Source: Bacteroidota bacterium
GTDB lineage: Bacteria; Bacteroidota; Bacteroidia; NS11-12g; UBA955
Direction of reading: 5' to 3'
Assembly: GCA_030834125.1 (NCBI GenBank)
Contig: JAURFW010000003.1
Location: forward strand, 1 to 64,000
DNA length: 64,000 bases
The notes beneath the pieces were generated by a model that made no database searches, was not told the DNA's origin, and was given only the letters and a program-made list of their open reading frames with translations. Positions within the stretch are counted from its first letter, which is position 1. Each line of letters opens with the position of its first letter. The position numbers and the translations under genes are program-made. This document shows positions 17,971-27,080 of the stretch, piece by piece.

Positions 17971-19361
17971 GATTTAATTATATTAATACTGGACCAACTT
18001 TCAAAAACTTGCCGCCAACCATGCCATCCCTCTTTTTCAGAAAGGGACTCATTATGAACAATAAAACAAAAGGTTCCACCGAATAGTTTAACAACCACTT
18101 TAATCTTGTTTCCTATAGAAATAGAATTTTTTGCAGAAGCGAGCATATAATTTTTACAGGTTACATCCATAATTTGGAATGGATAAATTTTTAAATCAGT
18201 TTCTTTTTCTTTCATCAGGTTATACCAAATAAACGGGTAAGAAGTTCCCGCACGAAAGCCAATATATTCAGCAAACCCCATACTCCAATCCTCCTTTATA
18301 TTTAACTTCTCATAAACAATATAAGTATCTGGAAACAACAATCTAATATAATGCAAACGTGCTTTAGTTACGAGATTACCAGTCACTCCCTCAAGCCATT
18401 CTTTTTCTTCAAGCCAATCTTTGCTAGGATGATTAGAAAACGAAGGATGAAGACACACTTCTGTATAAGGAAGCAATTGTTTAATTTGATTTTTTACAGC
18501 GTTATTTTCAATTTCAACTTGTTTGTTTATTGAATCTTTTTTTGTTGAAGACAATAGAAAAACCCTTGTAACTAATTCAGGTTGTGCAATTTTTTTGAAA
18601 AATGGAAGTATAGTTTTAATAGGGGAAAAAGCATCGTTTTTATAAAAAACAGATTTAATACGATCCAGTATAAATTGAGGTTTTTTCAAAACGCCACCTA
18701 AACTACGAAAGAGTCCTTTTTTCCTAAATCTAAAAACCATATCAACATCCACGGTTGCCGCAACATTAAAATTCCAGTAGCTAGAAAGAGGAACACCAAG
18801 AGAATTAAGAAAAACATAGAGGGCTATATCAACCCAAGGAGATGGGTCTTGGTGGTTTTTACCAAATATGTTATGGTGATAATGAAAACGACCACAATCA
18901 TCTGCTGGGAAGCTCTGATATTCCTCATACCTACTTAGAAACCAAAAAGACATTGCAAAAACATCAAACCCCAAATCGTCTTCAGTCGGAAATAAAATAG
19001 GAAATGGTTCTTTTAAAAAAGTATTAATTCTAATTTGCTCTTCTTTGGAAAATAATTTCCATTCGGGAAGATTATTGAGAAGTTCTTGCCGCTGATTTTC
19101 TTTAAGGGTTACACTTCCCATAACAGGAGAATAGCCTTGGTTAATTCTGTTCTGGCTCATTATTTGGTCTTGTTGAACAAAAAAGCCAGGAAGAGTTTTA
19201 TTTTTTTCTTTAAGATATTGAATTTTAATTGGTTCTAAAGATTCTTTGAATTGTTTCTCATCTTCCAAAATTTCAACAACAAAACCATGTCTGCGCTCCA
19301 ATAACTCCTTAACTATATAGCAAATGCGCGGAGAAATTGTGTGAACGAGTACGGCGAACAT
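17967..19361 (-). CDS. Polysaccharide deacetylase-like protein (DUF7033-type N-terminus)
   Basis: 464 residues with the layout of the Bacteroidota polysaccharide-deacetylase-like family. There is an N-terminal domain (about 1-170, DLGFDVFAMSFWFLSRYEEY), then a NodB-like barrel with VAATVDVDMVF (about 207-217), CLHPSFSNHP (about 300-309), RLHYIRLLFPDTY and GFRAGTSYPFIWY. In the CE4 family the Asp pair and the HPS segment bind metal. No signal peptide was seen. It is the first gene of a run of minus-strand genes that includes menA and menC. The biochemical activity is not established for this branch. Confidence 0.8.
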   Translation of the reverse strand: MFAVLVHTISPRICYIVKELLERRHGFVVEILEDEKQFKESLEPIKIQYLKEKNKTLPGFFVQQDQIMSQNRINQGYSPVMGSVTLKENQRQELLNNLPEWKLFSKEEQIRINTFLKEPFPILFPTEDDLGFDVFAMSFWFLSRYEEYQSFPADDCGRFHYHHNIFGKNHQDPSPWVDIALYVFLNSLGVPLSSYWNFNVAATVDVDMVFRFRKKGLFRSLGGVLKKPQFILDRIKSVFYKNDAFSPIKTILPFFKKIAQPELVTRVFLLSSTKKDSINKQVEIENNAVKNQIKQLLPYTEVCLHPSFSNHPSKDWLEEKEWLEGVTGNLVTKARLHYIRLLFPDTYIVYEKLNIKEDWSMGFAEYIGFRAGTSYPFIWYNLMKEKETDLKIYPFQIMDVTCKNYMLASAKNSISIGNKIKVVVKLFGGTFCFIVHNESLSEKEGWHGWRQVFESWSSINIIKS

Positions 19362-19373
19362 AGAAAAACTTCT

Positions 19374-19381
19374 TATTTTTG
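19374..19381 (+). promoter_or_regulatory. -7 promoter element of gmd-fcl
   Basis: TATTTTTG in the 29-base divergent gap, nine bases before the gmd ATG. It makes the in-frame TTG at 19379 unlikely as a start, since that codon overlaps the element. Confidence 0.6.
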
Positions 19382-19390
19382 TGCAAAATA

Positions 19391-20527
19391 ATGAAAGTAG
19401 CTTTAATCACAGGAATAACCGGTCAAGATGGCGCATATCTTGCTGAATTTTTATTGAAAAAGGGATATATGGTGCATGGAGTTAAGCGCCGTAGTTCTCT
19501 TTTTAATACAGATAGAATTGATCATTTGTACCAAGATCCACATATTGAAGGTTCAAGGTTTAAACTTCACTATGGTGACTTAGGTGATTCAACTAATTTA
19601 ATTAGAATTGTCCAAGAGGTTCAACCAGATGAAATCTATAACCTTGGAGCAATGAGCCACGTGAAGGTTTCTTTTGATACTCCTGAATATACAGCAAATA
19701 CAGACGCTGTCGGAACCCTAAGGCTGTTAGAGGCAATTAGAATTTTAGGACTAACAGAGAAAACCAGAATATATCAAGCATCAACCTCTGAGTTGTATGG
19801 TTTAGTACAAGAGGTTCCACAAAAAGAAACAACTCCATTTTACCCAAGAAGCCCATATGCGGTGGCAAAGCTTTATGGATATTGGATTACGGTAAACTAC
19901 AGGGAGGCGTATAGTATGTATGCTTGTAATGGAATACTTTTTAACCACGAAAGCCCAGTTCGAGGTGAAACATTTGTAACACGAAAAATCACCCGTGCAG
20001 CGTCGAGAATTGCTTTGGGGCTCCAAGAAAAACTATATTTAGGAAACCTGAATGCAAAGAGAGATTGGGGTCATGCAAAGGACTATGTAGAGGCGATGTG
20101 GTTAATCTTGCAACAAGACAAGGCTGAGGATTATGTTATTGCTACCGGAGAAACAACGGAGATCCGCGAGTTTGTTCGCATGTCTTTTAACTACATGGGA
20201 GTTTCTTTAGACTTTAAAGGTGAGGGTGTCGACGAAGTTGGTTTTGTTTCTTCTATTGATAGTGAAAAATTTCTAAAAGCAGTGGGTAAAAGCTCAGAGC
20301 TTAAGGTTGGTGATGAGGTTATTTTTGTAGATCCACAATATTTTAGACCTACAGAAGTAGACCTACTAATCGGAGACCCAACTAAGTCTCAAACCCAATT
20401 GGGTTGGAAGCCAAAATATGACTTAGCCGGCTTGGTAGATGATATGATGTCCTCAGACCTAAAGTTAATGACAAAACAAACCTACCTTAAAGAGGGTGGT
20501 TTTGAAACCAATAATTATTACGAGTAA
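19391..20527 (+). CDS. gmd: GDP-mannose 4,6-dehydratase
   Basis: An NADP-dependent extended SDR converting GDP-mannose to GDP-4-keto-6-deoxymannose. The nucleotide-binding motif is [15 protein letters not shown] (7-21), with GVKRRSS for NADP phosphate. The catalytic Thr/Glu pair is in ASTSELYG, and the Tyr/Lys in [30 protein letters not shown] is diagnostic for Gmd. The 378 residues are normal length. The stop overlaps the fcl ATG by one base. The product feeds directly into fcl. Confidence 0.98.
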   Translation: MKVALITGITGQDGAYLAEFLLKKGYMVHGVKRRSSLFNTDRIDHLYQDPHIEGSRFKLHYGDLGDSTNLIRIVQEVQPDEIYNLGAMSHVKVSFDTPEYTANTDAVGTLRLLEAIRILGLTEKTRIYQASTSELYGLVQEVPQKETTPFYPRSPYAVAKLYGYWITVNYREAYSMYACNGILFNHESPVRGETFVTRKITRAASRIALGLQEKLYLGNLNAKRDWGHAKDYVEAMWLILQQDKAEDYVIATGETTEIREFVRMSFNYMGVSLDFKGEGVDEVGFVSSIDSEKFLKAVGKSSELKVGDEVIFVDPQYFRPTEVDLLIGDPTKSQTQLGWKPKYDLAGLVDDMMSSDLKLMTKQTYLKEGGFETNNYYE

Positions 20528-21462
20528 TGGATAAATCAGCAAAAATTTATGTTGCTGGACACCTGGGAATGGTGGGAAGTGCAATTGTTAGAGAATTGCA
20601 AAACCAAGGTTTCAATAACATTGTTACACGGACATCCAAAGAGTTAGATCTTAAAGACCAAAATGATGTAGTTGCGTTTTTTCAGTCTGAAAAGCCAGAA
20701 TATGTGTTTATGGCTGCTGCCAAAGTTGGAGGTATACACGCCAATAATATTTACCGAGCTGAATTTTTATATAATAATTTGATGATTCAAAACAATGTAA
20801 TTCATCAATCATATGTTCATAATGTAAAGAAACTTTTGTTTTTAGGAAGTAGTTGTATTTATCCTAAACTAGCCGAACAACCACTAGTAGAAGAGTCGTT
20901 GTTAAGCGGATATTTAGAACCAACTAACGAACCATACTCAATTGCTAAAATTACAGGAATAAAAATGTGTGAGACATACCGTGACCAATATGGTTGTAAC
21001 TTTATTTCTGCTATGCCAACCAATTTATATGGTCCTAACGACAACTACCACCCGGAAAATTCTCATGTGCTACCTGCAATGATTCGTAAATTCCATGAAG
21101 CCAAAGCACAAAACAAACCGGCTGTTGAATTATGGGGAGATGGTAGTCCAATGAGGGAGTTTTTATATGCCGATGATTTAGCCAATGCTTTAGTTTATTT
21201 GATGTTAAATTATAATGAGAAGCAATTTGTTAATGTTGGTTATGGATCAGATGTTACTATTAAAGAGTTAGCAAAAAAGGTTTCAGAAGTAATTGGTTTT
21301 AAGGGGGGTATAAATTGGGATTCTACAAAACCAAACGGTACACCAAGGAAATTTATGGATTCGAGTAAATTATTTAATACAGGCTGGAAGCCCAAAGTAA
21401 ACTTAGAGGAAGGTATAAGAATGGCTTACGAAGAGTTTCTTAAGTTGGAAAATCAAGCATAA
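20527..21462 (+). CDS. fcl: GDP-L-fucose synthase
   Basis: An NADPH-dependent epimerase-reductase making GDP-L-fucose from the Gmd product. [14 protein letters not shown] (8-21) binds NADPH. SSCIYP carries the catalytic Ser/Cys region, YSIAKITG the Tyr/Lys pair and [16 protein letters not shown] the conserved His/Cys segment. The 311 residues are as expected. With gmd it forms a complete two-gene pathway for fucosylated surface glycans or secreted glycoproteins. Confidence 0.98.
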   Translation: MDKSAKIYVAGHLGMVGSAIVRELQNQGFNNIVTRTSKELDLKDQNDVVAFFQSEKPEYVFMAAAKVGGIHANNIYRAEFLYNNLMIQNNVIHQSYVHNVKKLLFLGSSCIYPKLAEQPLVEESLLSGYLEPTNEPYSIAKITGIKMCETYRDQYGCNFISAMPTNLYGPNDNYHPENSHVLPAMIRKFHEAKAQNKPAVELWGDGSPMREFLYADDLANALVYLMLNYNEKQFVNVGYGSDVTIKELAKKVSEVIGFKGGINWDSTKPNGTPRKFMDSSKLFNTGWKPKVNLEEGIRMAYEEFLKLENQA

Positions 21463-21494
21463 AAAAAGCGACCCCGACCGAAACGGAGCCGCCT
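21461..21494 (-). terminator. Terminator of the acyl-CoA dehydrogenase gene
   Basis: On the minus strand an imperfect hairpin (GCGGCTCCG / CGGGGTCGC, 7 of 9 paired) is followed by TTTTTTT. It lies just beyond the dehydrogenase stop codon and overlaps the fcl stop codon, so it may serve both genes. Confidence 0.7.
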
Positions 21495-21514
21495 TATATA
21501 AATCACTTTGCTTT

Positions 21515-22654
21515 TTATTTTAATACATCACGCGAGATAACTACGCGTTGAATTTCAGATGTACCCTCGTAAATCTGGGTGATTTTAGCATCACGCATCA
21601 AGCGCTCAACGTGGTACTCTTTAACATAACCATAACCACCGTGCACCTGAATAGCTTCAACAGTGGTTTTCATAGCCACTTCTGAAGCATATAGTTTTGC
21701 CATGGCGCTTACTCTATCATAGTTTTGGCCATTATCTTTCATCCAAGCCGCTTTTAAACACAACAAACGAGCGGCTTCAATTTCTGTAGCCATGTCTGCT
21801 AGTTTAAATGCAACCGCTTGGTGATGCATAATCTCTTTACCAAAGGCCTTGCGTTCTTTAGAATATTTTAATGACAACTCATACGCACCACTAGCAATTC
21901 CTAGAGCTTGCGAAGCAATACCAATACGGCCGCCACTCAAAACCTTCATTGCAAATTTGAAACCAAAACCATCATCACCAATTCTATTTTCTTTTGGAAC
22001 TTTAACGTCTTGGAACATTATACTATGAGTATCACTTCCTCTAATTCCTAATTTATCTTCTTTTTTACCTACAGTTACTCCATTCCATGTTTTTTCAACA
22101 ATAAATGCGTTAATACCTTTATGGCCTTTTTCAACATCGGTTTGAGCAATTACCACGTAATAACTCGCAGAATTACCATTTGTAATCCAGTTTTTAGTTC
22201 CATTTAAAAGATAGTGGTCACCCTGGTCAAATGCTGTTGTTTTTTGACTAGTAGCGTCTGAACCCGCTTCGGGCTCTGATAAACAGAATGCACCAATAGC
22301 TTGACCAGATGCAAGAGGACGTAAGTATTTTTCTTTTTGCTCGTCAGACCCGTATGCTTCTATACCCCAACAAACCAGAGAGTTGTTCACGCTCATACAA
22401 ACGGAAGCAGAAGCATCAATTTTAGAGAGTTCTTCCATAGCCAACACATAAGACATTGTGTCCATTCCACCGCCACCCCATTTAGGGTCTACCATCATGG
22501 CCATGAAACCCAATTCTCCTAGTTTTTTAATTTGTTCTGCGGGAAACTTTTGATGTTCATCACGATCAATTACACCGGGTAAAAGTTCGGTTTGAGCGAA
22601 GTCTCTAGCTGCTTGTTGTACTGCTAATTGTTCTTCTGTTAATTGAAAATTCAT
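21515..22654 (-). CDS. Acyl-CoA dehydrogenase (short-chain/butyryl type)
   Basis: An FAD enzyme that oxidises acyl-CoA to enoyl-CoA in beta-oxidation or branched-chain amino-acid breakdown. The start is set at ATG 22654 (MNFQLTEEQL), giving 379 residues, the standard size; the longer reading frame lacks support. Motifs are GAFCLSEPEAGSDA (about 124-137), WITNGNSA, GGYGYVKEYHVERLMRDAK and IYEGTSEIQRV, whose Glu is the catalytic base. It is monocistronic, with its own -7 element and a terminator. Confidence 0.96.
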   Translation of the reverse strand: MNFQLTEEQLAVQQAARDFAQTELLPGVIDRDEHQKFPAEQIKKLGELGFMAMMVDPKWGGGGMDTMSYVLAMEELSKIDASASVCMSVNNSLVCWGIEAYGSDEQKEKYLRPLASGQAIGAFCLSEPEAGSDATSQKTTAFDQGDHYLLNGTKNWITNGNSASYYVVIAQTDVEKGHKGINAFIVEKTWNGVTVGKKEDKLGIRGSDTHSIMFQDVKVPKENRIGDDGFGFKFAMKVLSGGRIGIASQALGIASGAYELSLKYSKERKAFGKEIMHHQAVAFKLADMATEIEAARLLCLKAAWMKDNGQNYDRVSAMAKLYASEVAMKTTVEAIQVHGGYGYVKEYHVERLMRDAKITQIYEGTSEIQRVVISRDVLK

Positions 22655-22664
22655 AACGCGAGCA

Positions 22665-22672
22665 CAAAAATA
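22665..22672 (-). promoter_or_regulatory. -7 promoter element of the acyl-CoA dehydrogenase gene
   Basis: TATTTTTG ending ten bases before the ATG at 22654. It supports the shorter start. Confidence 0.6.
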
Positions 22673-22749
22673 AGACTTAAATACAATAAGTACATTTATT
22701 TTCAATATTAGCTTTTAAAAGTCTAACAACAATTCGTAAATACCATTGT

Positions 22750-22757
22750 TATATTTG
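22750..22757 (+). promoter_or_regulatory. -7 promoter element of ferredoxin-iscX
   Basis: TATATTTG ending ten bases before the ferredoxin ATG. Confidence 0.6.
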
Positions 22758-22767
22758 CAGTGTAACT

Positions 22768-23103
22768 ATGGGAAAGGTCAAATTTTTATTTGAAGAAAAA
22801 GATAAAGAGCCGTTAGAATGCGAAATATTTGATGGTGAAACTATTTTAGAGGTAGCACATGATAACAACATCCACCTAAACCACAATTGTGGTGGCGTTT
22901 GTGGTTGTAGCACATGTCATGTATACATAGAATCTGGAGAAGATTTACTTCCAGAAATTTCAGATCGAGAAGAAGAATATGTCGATCGTGCACGTAACCC
23001 CAAATTTAACAGTAGGCTTGCTTGCCAATGCAAACTTGAGGAAGATGGTGACCTTACGGTAACTATTCCTGATCAGAGCGACATTATTGGACACGAACAT
23101 TAA
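22768..23103 (+). CDS. fdx: 2Fe-2S ferredoxin, adrenodoxin type
   Basis: A 111-residue electron carrier. The cluster ligands follow the Cys-x5-Cys-x2-Cys pattern in NCGGVCGCSTCH (about 40-51), with the fourth Cys in LACQCKL (about 87-93). This is the adrenodoxin/Isc ferredoxin class used in Fe-S cluster assembly. iscX begins five bases after its stop, supporting an Isc-type role. Confidence 0.93.
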   Translation: MGKVKFLFEEKDKEPLECEIFDGETILEVAHDNNIHLNHNCGGVCGCSTCHVYIESGEDLLPEISDREEEYVDRARNPKFNSRLACQCKLEEDGDLTVTIPDQSDIIGHEH

Positions 23104-23108
23104 AAAAC

Positions 23109-23336
23109 ATGGAATTACCTATTTACTGGAACGATTATGAAGACATTGCCATGAAATTGTATGAAAAATTTGGCGATGAGTTTGGAGAGGATAAAATATA
23201 CCGAATAAGGTTTACTGACTTAATTGAGTGGGTGTTGGAAATTGAAGAATTTAAAGGCACTCGTGAGGATTGCAATGAGGGGCACCTAGAAATGATCCAA
23301 TCTTCTTGGGTGTATGAGTGGCGCGACAATCAATAA
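23109..23336 (+). CDS. iscX: Fe-S assembly protein IscX
   Basis: A small acidic 75-residue protein. The sequence WNDYEDIAMKLYEKF followed by RFTDLIEWVLEI and SSWVYEWRD is the complete IscX (YfhJ) family pattern. In other bacteria IscX binds IscS and iron and modulates the cysteine desulfurase. It is cotranscribed with the ferredoxin gene; the remaining isc/suf genes are not in the window. Confidence 0.95.
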   Translation: MELPIYWNDYEDIAMKLYEKFGDEFGEDKIYRIRFTDLIEWVLEIEEFKGTREDCNEGHLEMIQSSWVYEWRDNQ

Positions 23337-23424
23337 TTGCAATTTTAACACCACAATAGTATACTTAGATAGTATAGCAGCCTTTTGTCAAACGGGACTT
23401 TTTTTGTTTATTGCATAATAAATT

Positions 23425-24789
23425 ATGTGGAGTAGACTGTTCTTTTTCCTTTTTATTTTAGGTTTTTACAATGTCTATGCCCAAACTTTTGTTGAACCTT
23501 GTGGCCAAGTAGGTGTTATTGAGTCGCTAGAAAAACAATATCCAGGTTTTAAGCAAAATTATAACCAACAATATCTCAGTGCAATCAGCAGCTCAAAAAC
23601 AATTGGTAAAAGAAAGAAAAACATTCGCGACACTATGTATTACTATGATACTGTTTATACAGTTCCTGTAGTGTTTCACGTTTTATATAACAATTCATCA
23701 GAGAATATTAATGACAGTCTAATTCTAAATCAATTAGAAGTGTTGAATCAGGACTTTAGAAGAAGAAATTCAGACACCGTTTTGACGCGTTCGTTTTTTA
23801 AGGATAGGGCTGCTGATGTTAGAATACAGTTTGTATTTGCAGACAAGGATCCCAATGGAAACCCAACAAATGGCATTGTTAGAAAACAAACAGGAGTTAC
23901 TTCTTTTGGAAGAGCAAATGGAAGCATTAACAACAACATGAAGTCGAGCTCTACTGCTGGAGATGATCCATGGAACCCTAAAAAATATGTGAATGTATGG
24001 GTTTGTGATTTATCTTCTAATGGACAAGACGCCTTGCTTGGTTTTGCTTACCCTCCTTTTGGCCATCCGTCGTGGACTCAAAACTCTTGGGTGGGAGATG
24101 CAAATCAAGGTGTTGTTTTACACTACAAGGTTGTAGGAAGAAACAATCCATTATCTGTAGGAGGAGCCCTCGGCCTATCAGATAAAGGACGTGTGGCTGT
24201 TCATGAATTTGGGCATTATTTTGGATTAAGACATATTTGGGCGGATGATCAATTTTCGGCAAATCGTTGTTTGGTAGATGATTATATAGATGACACACCC
24301 AAACAGGGTACGGGTTCGAATTTTACTTGTTATGCCACAAGAAATACCTGCATAGACCTTGTAGATGATTTACCCGATATGGTAGAAAACTATATGGATT
24401 ACAGCACCCATGCTTGTCAGAACATGTTTACCAAACAGCAATCCCAAATGATGTTGGTGGCATTGACAAATTATCGACCAAGTTTAATTGTCAAAAAAGA
24501 AGTTGAAGTTAGGTCAAGAATTTTTGATACGGTTATTTACGATCAAATTTTGATTCTTCCTCAAAACCCTCAACGAGAATTAGTAATTGAAGTTACTAAT
24601 GAGGACCTTTTGGAAAACGTGAGCGTTGAAGTTTATAATTCTATTGGTCAGTTGATTATTTCTAATACAATATTACAGAATAACGAAACAATATTCCCGA
24701 GTATGCGTTTTTCTACTGGTGTGTATGTTGTAGTCATCAAAAAGTCAGACGGATCATTTGCTCGGAAACAAAAAATCTTCTTTGATTGA
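23425..24789 (+). CDS. Secreted M43 (cytophagalysin-type) metalloprotease with T9SS type A signal
   Basis: 454 residues with a signal peptide ending near VYAQ (20), a pro-region, and a metallopeptidase domain with the extended zinc motif HEFGHYFGLRH (260-270). WNPKKYVNVWVCDL (about 183-196) and the following Asp-rich region DDYIDDTPKQG fit the M43B family. MDYS (about 327-330) is the Met-turn. The last ~80 residues (ILPQNPQRELVIEV to FARKQKIFF) form a type A T9SS sorting domain. It is predicted to be secreted and to digest extracellular protein. Confidence 0.92.
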   Translation: MWSRLFFFLFILGFYNVYAQTFVEPCGQVGVIESLEKQYPGFKQNYNQQYLSAISSSKTIGKRKKNIRDTMYYYDTVYTVPVVFHVLYNNSSENINDSLILNQLEVLNQDFRRRNSDTVLTRSFFKDRAADVRIQFVFADKDPNGNPTNGIVRKQTGVTSFGRANGSINNNMKSSSTAGDDPWNPKKYVNVWVCDLSSNGQDALLGFAYPPFGHPSWTQNSWVGDANQGVVLHYKVVGRNNPLSVGGALGLSDKGRVAVHEFGHYFGLRHIWADDQFSANRCLVDDYIDDTPKQGTGSNFTCYATRNTCIDLVDDLPDMVENYMDYSTHACQNMFTKQQSQMMLVALTNYRPSLIVKKEVEVRSRIFDTVIYDQILILPQNPQRELVIEVTNEDLLENVSVEVYNSIGQLIISNTILQNNETIFPSMRFSTGVYVVVIKKSDGSFARKQKIFFD

Positions 24790-24816
24790 TTGTTGTTTAA
24801 TTACTTGGAGTAAAAA

Positions 24817-25158
24817 TTATCTATTTTGCGAGCTAATTTTCTGACTCACACATAGTAAACGATGAAGTAGTGATTGAACTTGAATTTCAAAACCTAGAAA
24901 AGTTGACTTGTTAATCTCGTTCTCACTATGTGCGATATGCAATAAAGAAAGAAGTTGGTTACATCGTATATACAGAGTTTCAATATCCTTAATTCTATTT
25001 ATATAATTAGGATTTAAAGACTCGCTTTTTGCAACCCCAACTGCCATTTCAATCAACATTGATTTTAGTTCAGACCCTAAACCACTGTGATGCTTGTTGT
25101 TAATTTGTAGCTTCTTTGTGCTGTGGAACCTTTGGTTTAAATGCATAGTATTTTTCAT
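24817..25158 (-). CDS. Hypothetical all-helical protein
   Basis: 113 residues, not recognised. After a basic His/Asn-rich N-terminus (about 1-25) it appears wholly alpha-helical: KSMLIEMAVGVAKSES, YINRIKDIETLYIRCNQLLS and FLGFEIQVQSLLHRLL suggest three or four helices, possibly a four-helix bundle. No signal peptide or membrane segment. It stands alone between the protease and nusB, with no TAnnTTTG element close to its start. Whether it is expressed is uncertain. Confidence 0.55.
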   Translation of the reverse strand: MKNTMHLNQRFHSTKKLQINNKHHSGLGSELKSMLIEMAVGVAKSESLNPNYINRIKDIETLYIRCNQLLSLLHIAHSENEINKSTFLGFEIQVQSLLHRLLCVSQKISSQNR

Positions 25159-25264
25159 CCTTGCAAGTTCAAGGTTTCACCTCAAGTTAATCGTGTCTAA
25201 AAACGTGTTTAAACGGATAATAATAATCCCTCACTAATTGAAAGATTCTTTTAAAACAAAGGAC

Positions 25265-25272
25265 TATATTTG
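25265..25272 (+). promoter_or_regulatory. -7 promoter element of the nusB operon
   Basis: TATATTTG ending 18 bases before the nusB ATG at 25291. The in-frame TTG at 25270 lies inside the element and is rejected as a start. Confidence 0.6.
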
Positions 25273-25290
25273 CAACTCAATTTCGTTCTG

Positions 25291-26226
25291 ATGATTTCTA
25301 GACGCCTCGTTAGAGTAAAAGTTTTACAAAGTTTGTATGCGTGGAATAGAACCACCGATACCCAAGATATAAGACCATTTAAAAATGACCTTTTAGATCG
25401 TATCGATCAAACCCATGAAATGTATTTGTTTTTGCTCGACTTTCCTTATGTCTTGCAAAGTTTTGCAAAAGAAAAAAAGGAAAAAGAGGAAAGTAAATTT
25501 TATCCAGATCCTGCAAAAGTTAGAAAGTTTTCCTTACTTGAGGGTACTTCTTTAGCAAAAAAAATGCATGAGCAAATTTTAATTCAATCATCAGTTTCAA
25601 GGTTTGATTGGTCTGATTTGGAACTGAATTTTTCCGAATGGTACAATCAACTTTACGAGTGGGATTTTGCACAGGATTATGGAATATTTCTTGAACCTAA
25701 CACTCAACAACAGCACGAATTTATAGAAAGCCTTTATTATGTATTTCTTGAAACACACGAGGCTTTTAACAATACACTTGAAGAGGTTTATCCAGCTTGG
25801 AGTAGTGATTATCAATTTATTGTTAAAGAATTAGCTAAATCAATTAATGCATTCCCTGAAGATATTAAAATAGGTATTTCTAAACCTACAGACCAATATA
25901 GTGAAGAGGTACAATTGGCAACTAGGTTACTTGAAGAAACTATTGAGAACTCGGAAAAATATGACACATTGATTGCTTCAGTAACGCAAAATTGGGACCC
26001 CTCAAGGATTGCCACAATGGATTTGTTGATTATTAAACTTGCCCTTACAGAGTTTTTGCATTGTCCTGAGATTCCTTTGAAAGTTACTATTAATGAGTAT
26101 TTAGAAATAACTAAAGACTATAGCTCTCAAAACAGTTCTAAGTTTGTTAATGGTATTATGGACAAATTAAAAATTGACCTTTCTAAAAAAGGCGAAATCC
26201 AAAAAACCGGTCGTGGATTGAAATAA
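25291..26226 (+). CDS. nusB: Transcription antitermination protein NusB (long Bacteroidota form)
   Basis: A NusB-fold RNA-binding protein that works with NusE (S10) in rRNA antitermination. The N-terminus SRRLVRVKVLQSLYAW is the canonical first helix with the Arg-rich RNA-binding edge. The C-terminal WDPSRIATMDLLIIKLALTE and PLKVTINEYLEITKDYSS are the standard NusB end. At 311 residues it is about twice the proteobacterial size because of a middle insertion (about 60-190), which is usual in Bacteroidota. It heads nusB-DUF1573-yajC-coaE. Confidence 0.95.
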   Translation: MISRRLVRVKVLQSLYAWNRTTDTQDIRPFKNDLLDRIDQTHEMYLFLLDFPYVLQSFAKEKKEKEESKFYPDPAKVRKFSLLEGTSLAKKMHEQILIQSSVSRFDWSDLELNFSEWYNQLYEWDFAQDYGIFLEPNTQQQHEFIESLYYVFLETHEAFNNTLEEVYPAWSSDYQFIVKELAKSINAFPEDIKIGISKPTDQYSEEVQLATRLLEETIENSEKYDTLIASVTQNWDPSRIATMDLLIIKLALTEFLHCPEIPLKVTINEYLEITKDYSSQNSSKFVNGIMDKLKIDLSKKGEIQKTGRGLK

Positions 26227-26233
26227 AAACTTA

Positions 26234-26241
26234 TATTTTTG
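26234..26241 (+). promoter_or_regulatory. -7 promoter element of the DUF1573 gene
   Basis: TATTTTTG, then TGAT, then ATG: four-base spacing. It indicates a second promoter inside the nusB cluster and a leaderless message. Confidence 0.65.
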
Positions 26242-26245
26242 TGAT

Positions 26246-26719
26246 ATGAAAATACAAAAACCCTTTCTTGTTGTAGTTGGTTTATTTGTTTTTGGATGTG
26301 GCAGTGATAATCGCAGCGCTGAAACTTCAGATATTGTAAACAGTAACCGCGATACACATAAAGGGGATACTAGCTCTATGGGTGCATTTGAATTTCAAGA
26401 CACTACTTTTGATTTTGGAAATATTAAAGATGGAGAAAGGGTACAGCATGTTTTTAAATTTAAGAACATTGGTAAAGGGCCAATGTCAATTAAAAGTGTT
26501 GAAGCCATGTGTGGTTGCACGACGCCAGAATGGACTAGAGAAGTTGTTCCTCCAAGTGGAGAGGGCAGGATTGTGGCTACGTTTAACAGCACAGGTAGAG
26601 GTGGTCCAGACAACCCATTAGTTGAAAAAAGTGTAGAAGTGTTTTTTGATAATGCCATTCGTGATTATATCAACCTTACCTTTGTTTCTCATATCTACAG
26701 CGAAAAAGAAAATTACTAA
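26246..26719 (+). CDS. DUF1573 lipoprotein
   Basis: 157 residues. The signal peptide has a lipobox ending at Cys18 (LFVFGC). A DUF1573 beta-sandwich domain follows (about 48-150): FQDTTFDFGNIKDGERVQHVFKFKNIG and CGCTTPEW are the family signature. DUF1573 proteins are ASH/Ig-like and abundant in Bacteroidota envelopes; their role is unknown. It lies 20 bases after nusB and two bases before yajC. Confidence 0.93.
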   Translation: MKIQKPFLVVVGLFVFGCGSDNRSAETSDIVNSNRDTHKGDTSSMGAFEFQDTTFDFGNIKDGERVQHVFKFKNIGKGPMSIKSVEAMCGCTTPEWTREVVPPSGEGRIVATFNSTGRGGPDNPLVEKSVEVFFDNAIRDYINLTFVSHIYSEKENY

Positions 26720-26721
26720 TT

Positions 26722-27042
26722 ATGAATTTATTAAATATTAATCTATTACAAGGTGCTGGTGCCGGAAGTCAAGGCATGTTAATGTTGGTTATCATGGCTG
26801 TGTTTTTTGCTTTTATGATTTGGCCTCAAATGCGTCGTCAAAAAAAGGCTAAAAACTTTGTTGCAAGCCTTGAAAAGGGAGACAAAGTTGTTACTACTGG
26901 TGGCATACATGGTAAAATTTCACAAATAGGAGAAAAGCAAATTACTTTAGACTTGGAAGAAGGTAAAATGAAAATTGATCCAACTGGAATTAGCATGGAA
27001 AACACCCAAGCGGCTTACCCTAAAGAAACTGCTACCAAGTAA
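26722..27042 (+). CDS. yajC: Preprotein translocase accessory subunit YajC
   Basis: A small single-pass inner-membrane protein that associates with SecDF in the Sec translocase. One transmembrane helix (MLMLVIMAVFFAFMIWP, about 19-35), then the basic stretch RRQKKAK and the conserved cytosolic domain with LEKGDKVVTTGGIHGKI. The 106 residues are typical. It lies between DUF1573 and coaE, as often seen in Bacteroidota. Confidence 0.96.
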   Translation: MNLLNINLLQGAGAGSQGMLMLVIMAVFFAFMIWPQMRRQKKAKNFVASLEKGDKVVTTGGIHGKISQIGEKQITLDLEEGKMKIDPTGISMENTQAAYPKETATK

Positions 27043-27080
27043 TCTATTCTCCATGTTATGGGTCAAATGCCCAAATAAAA

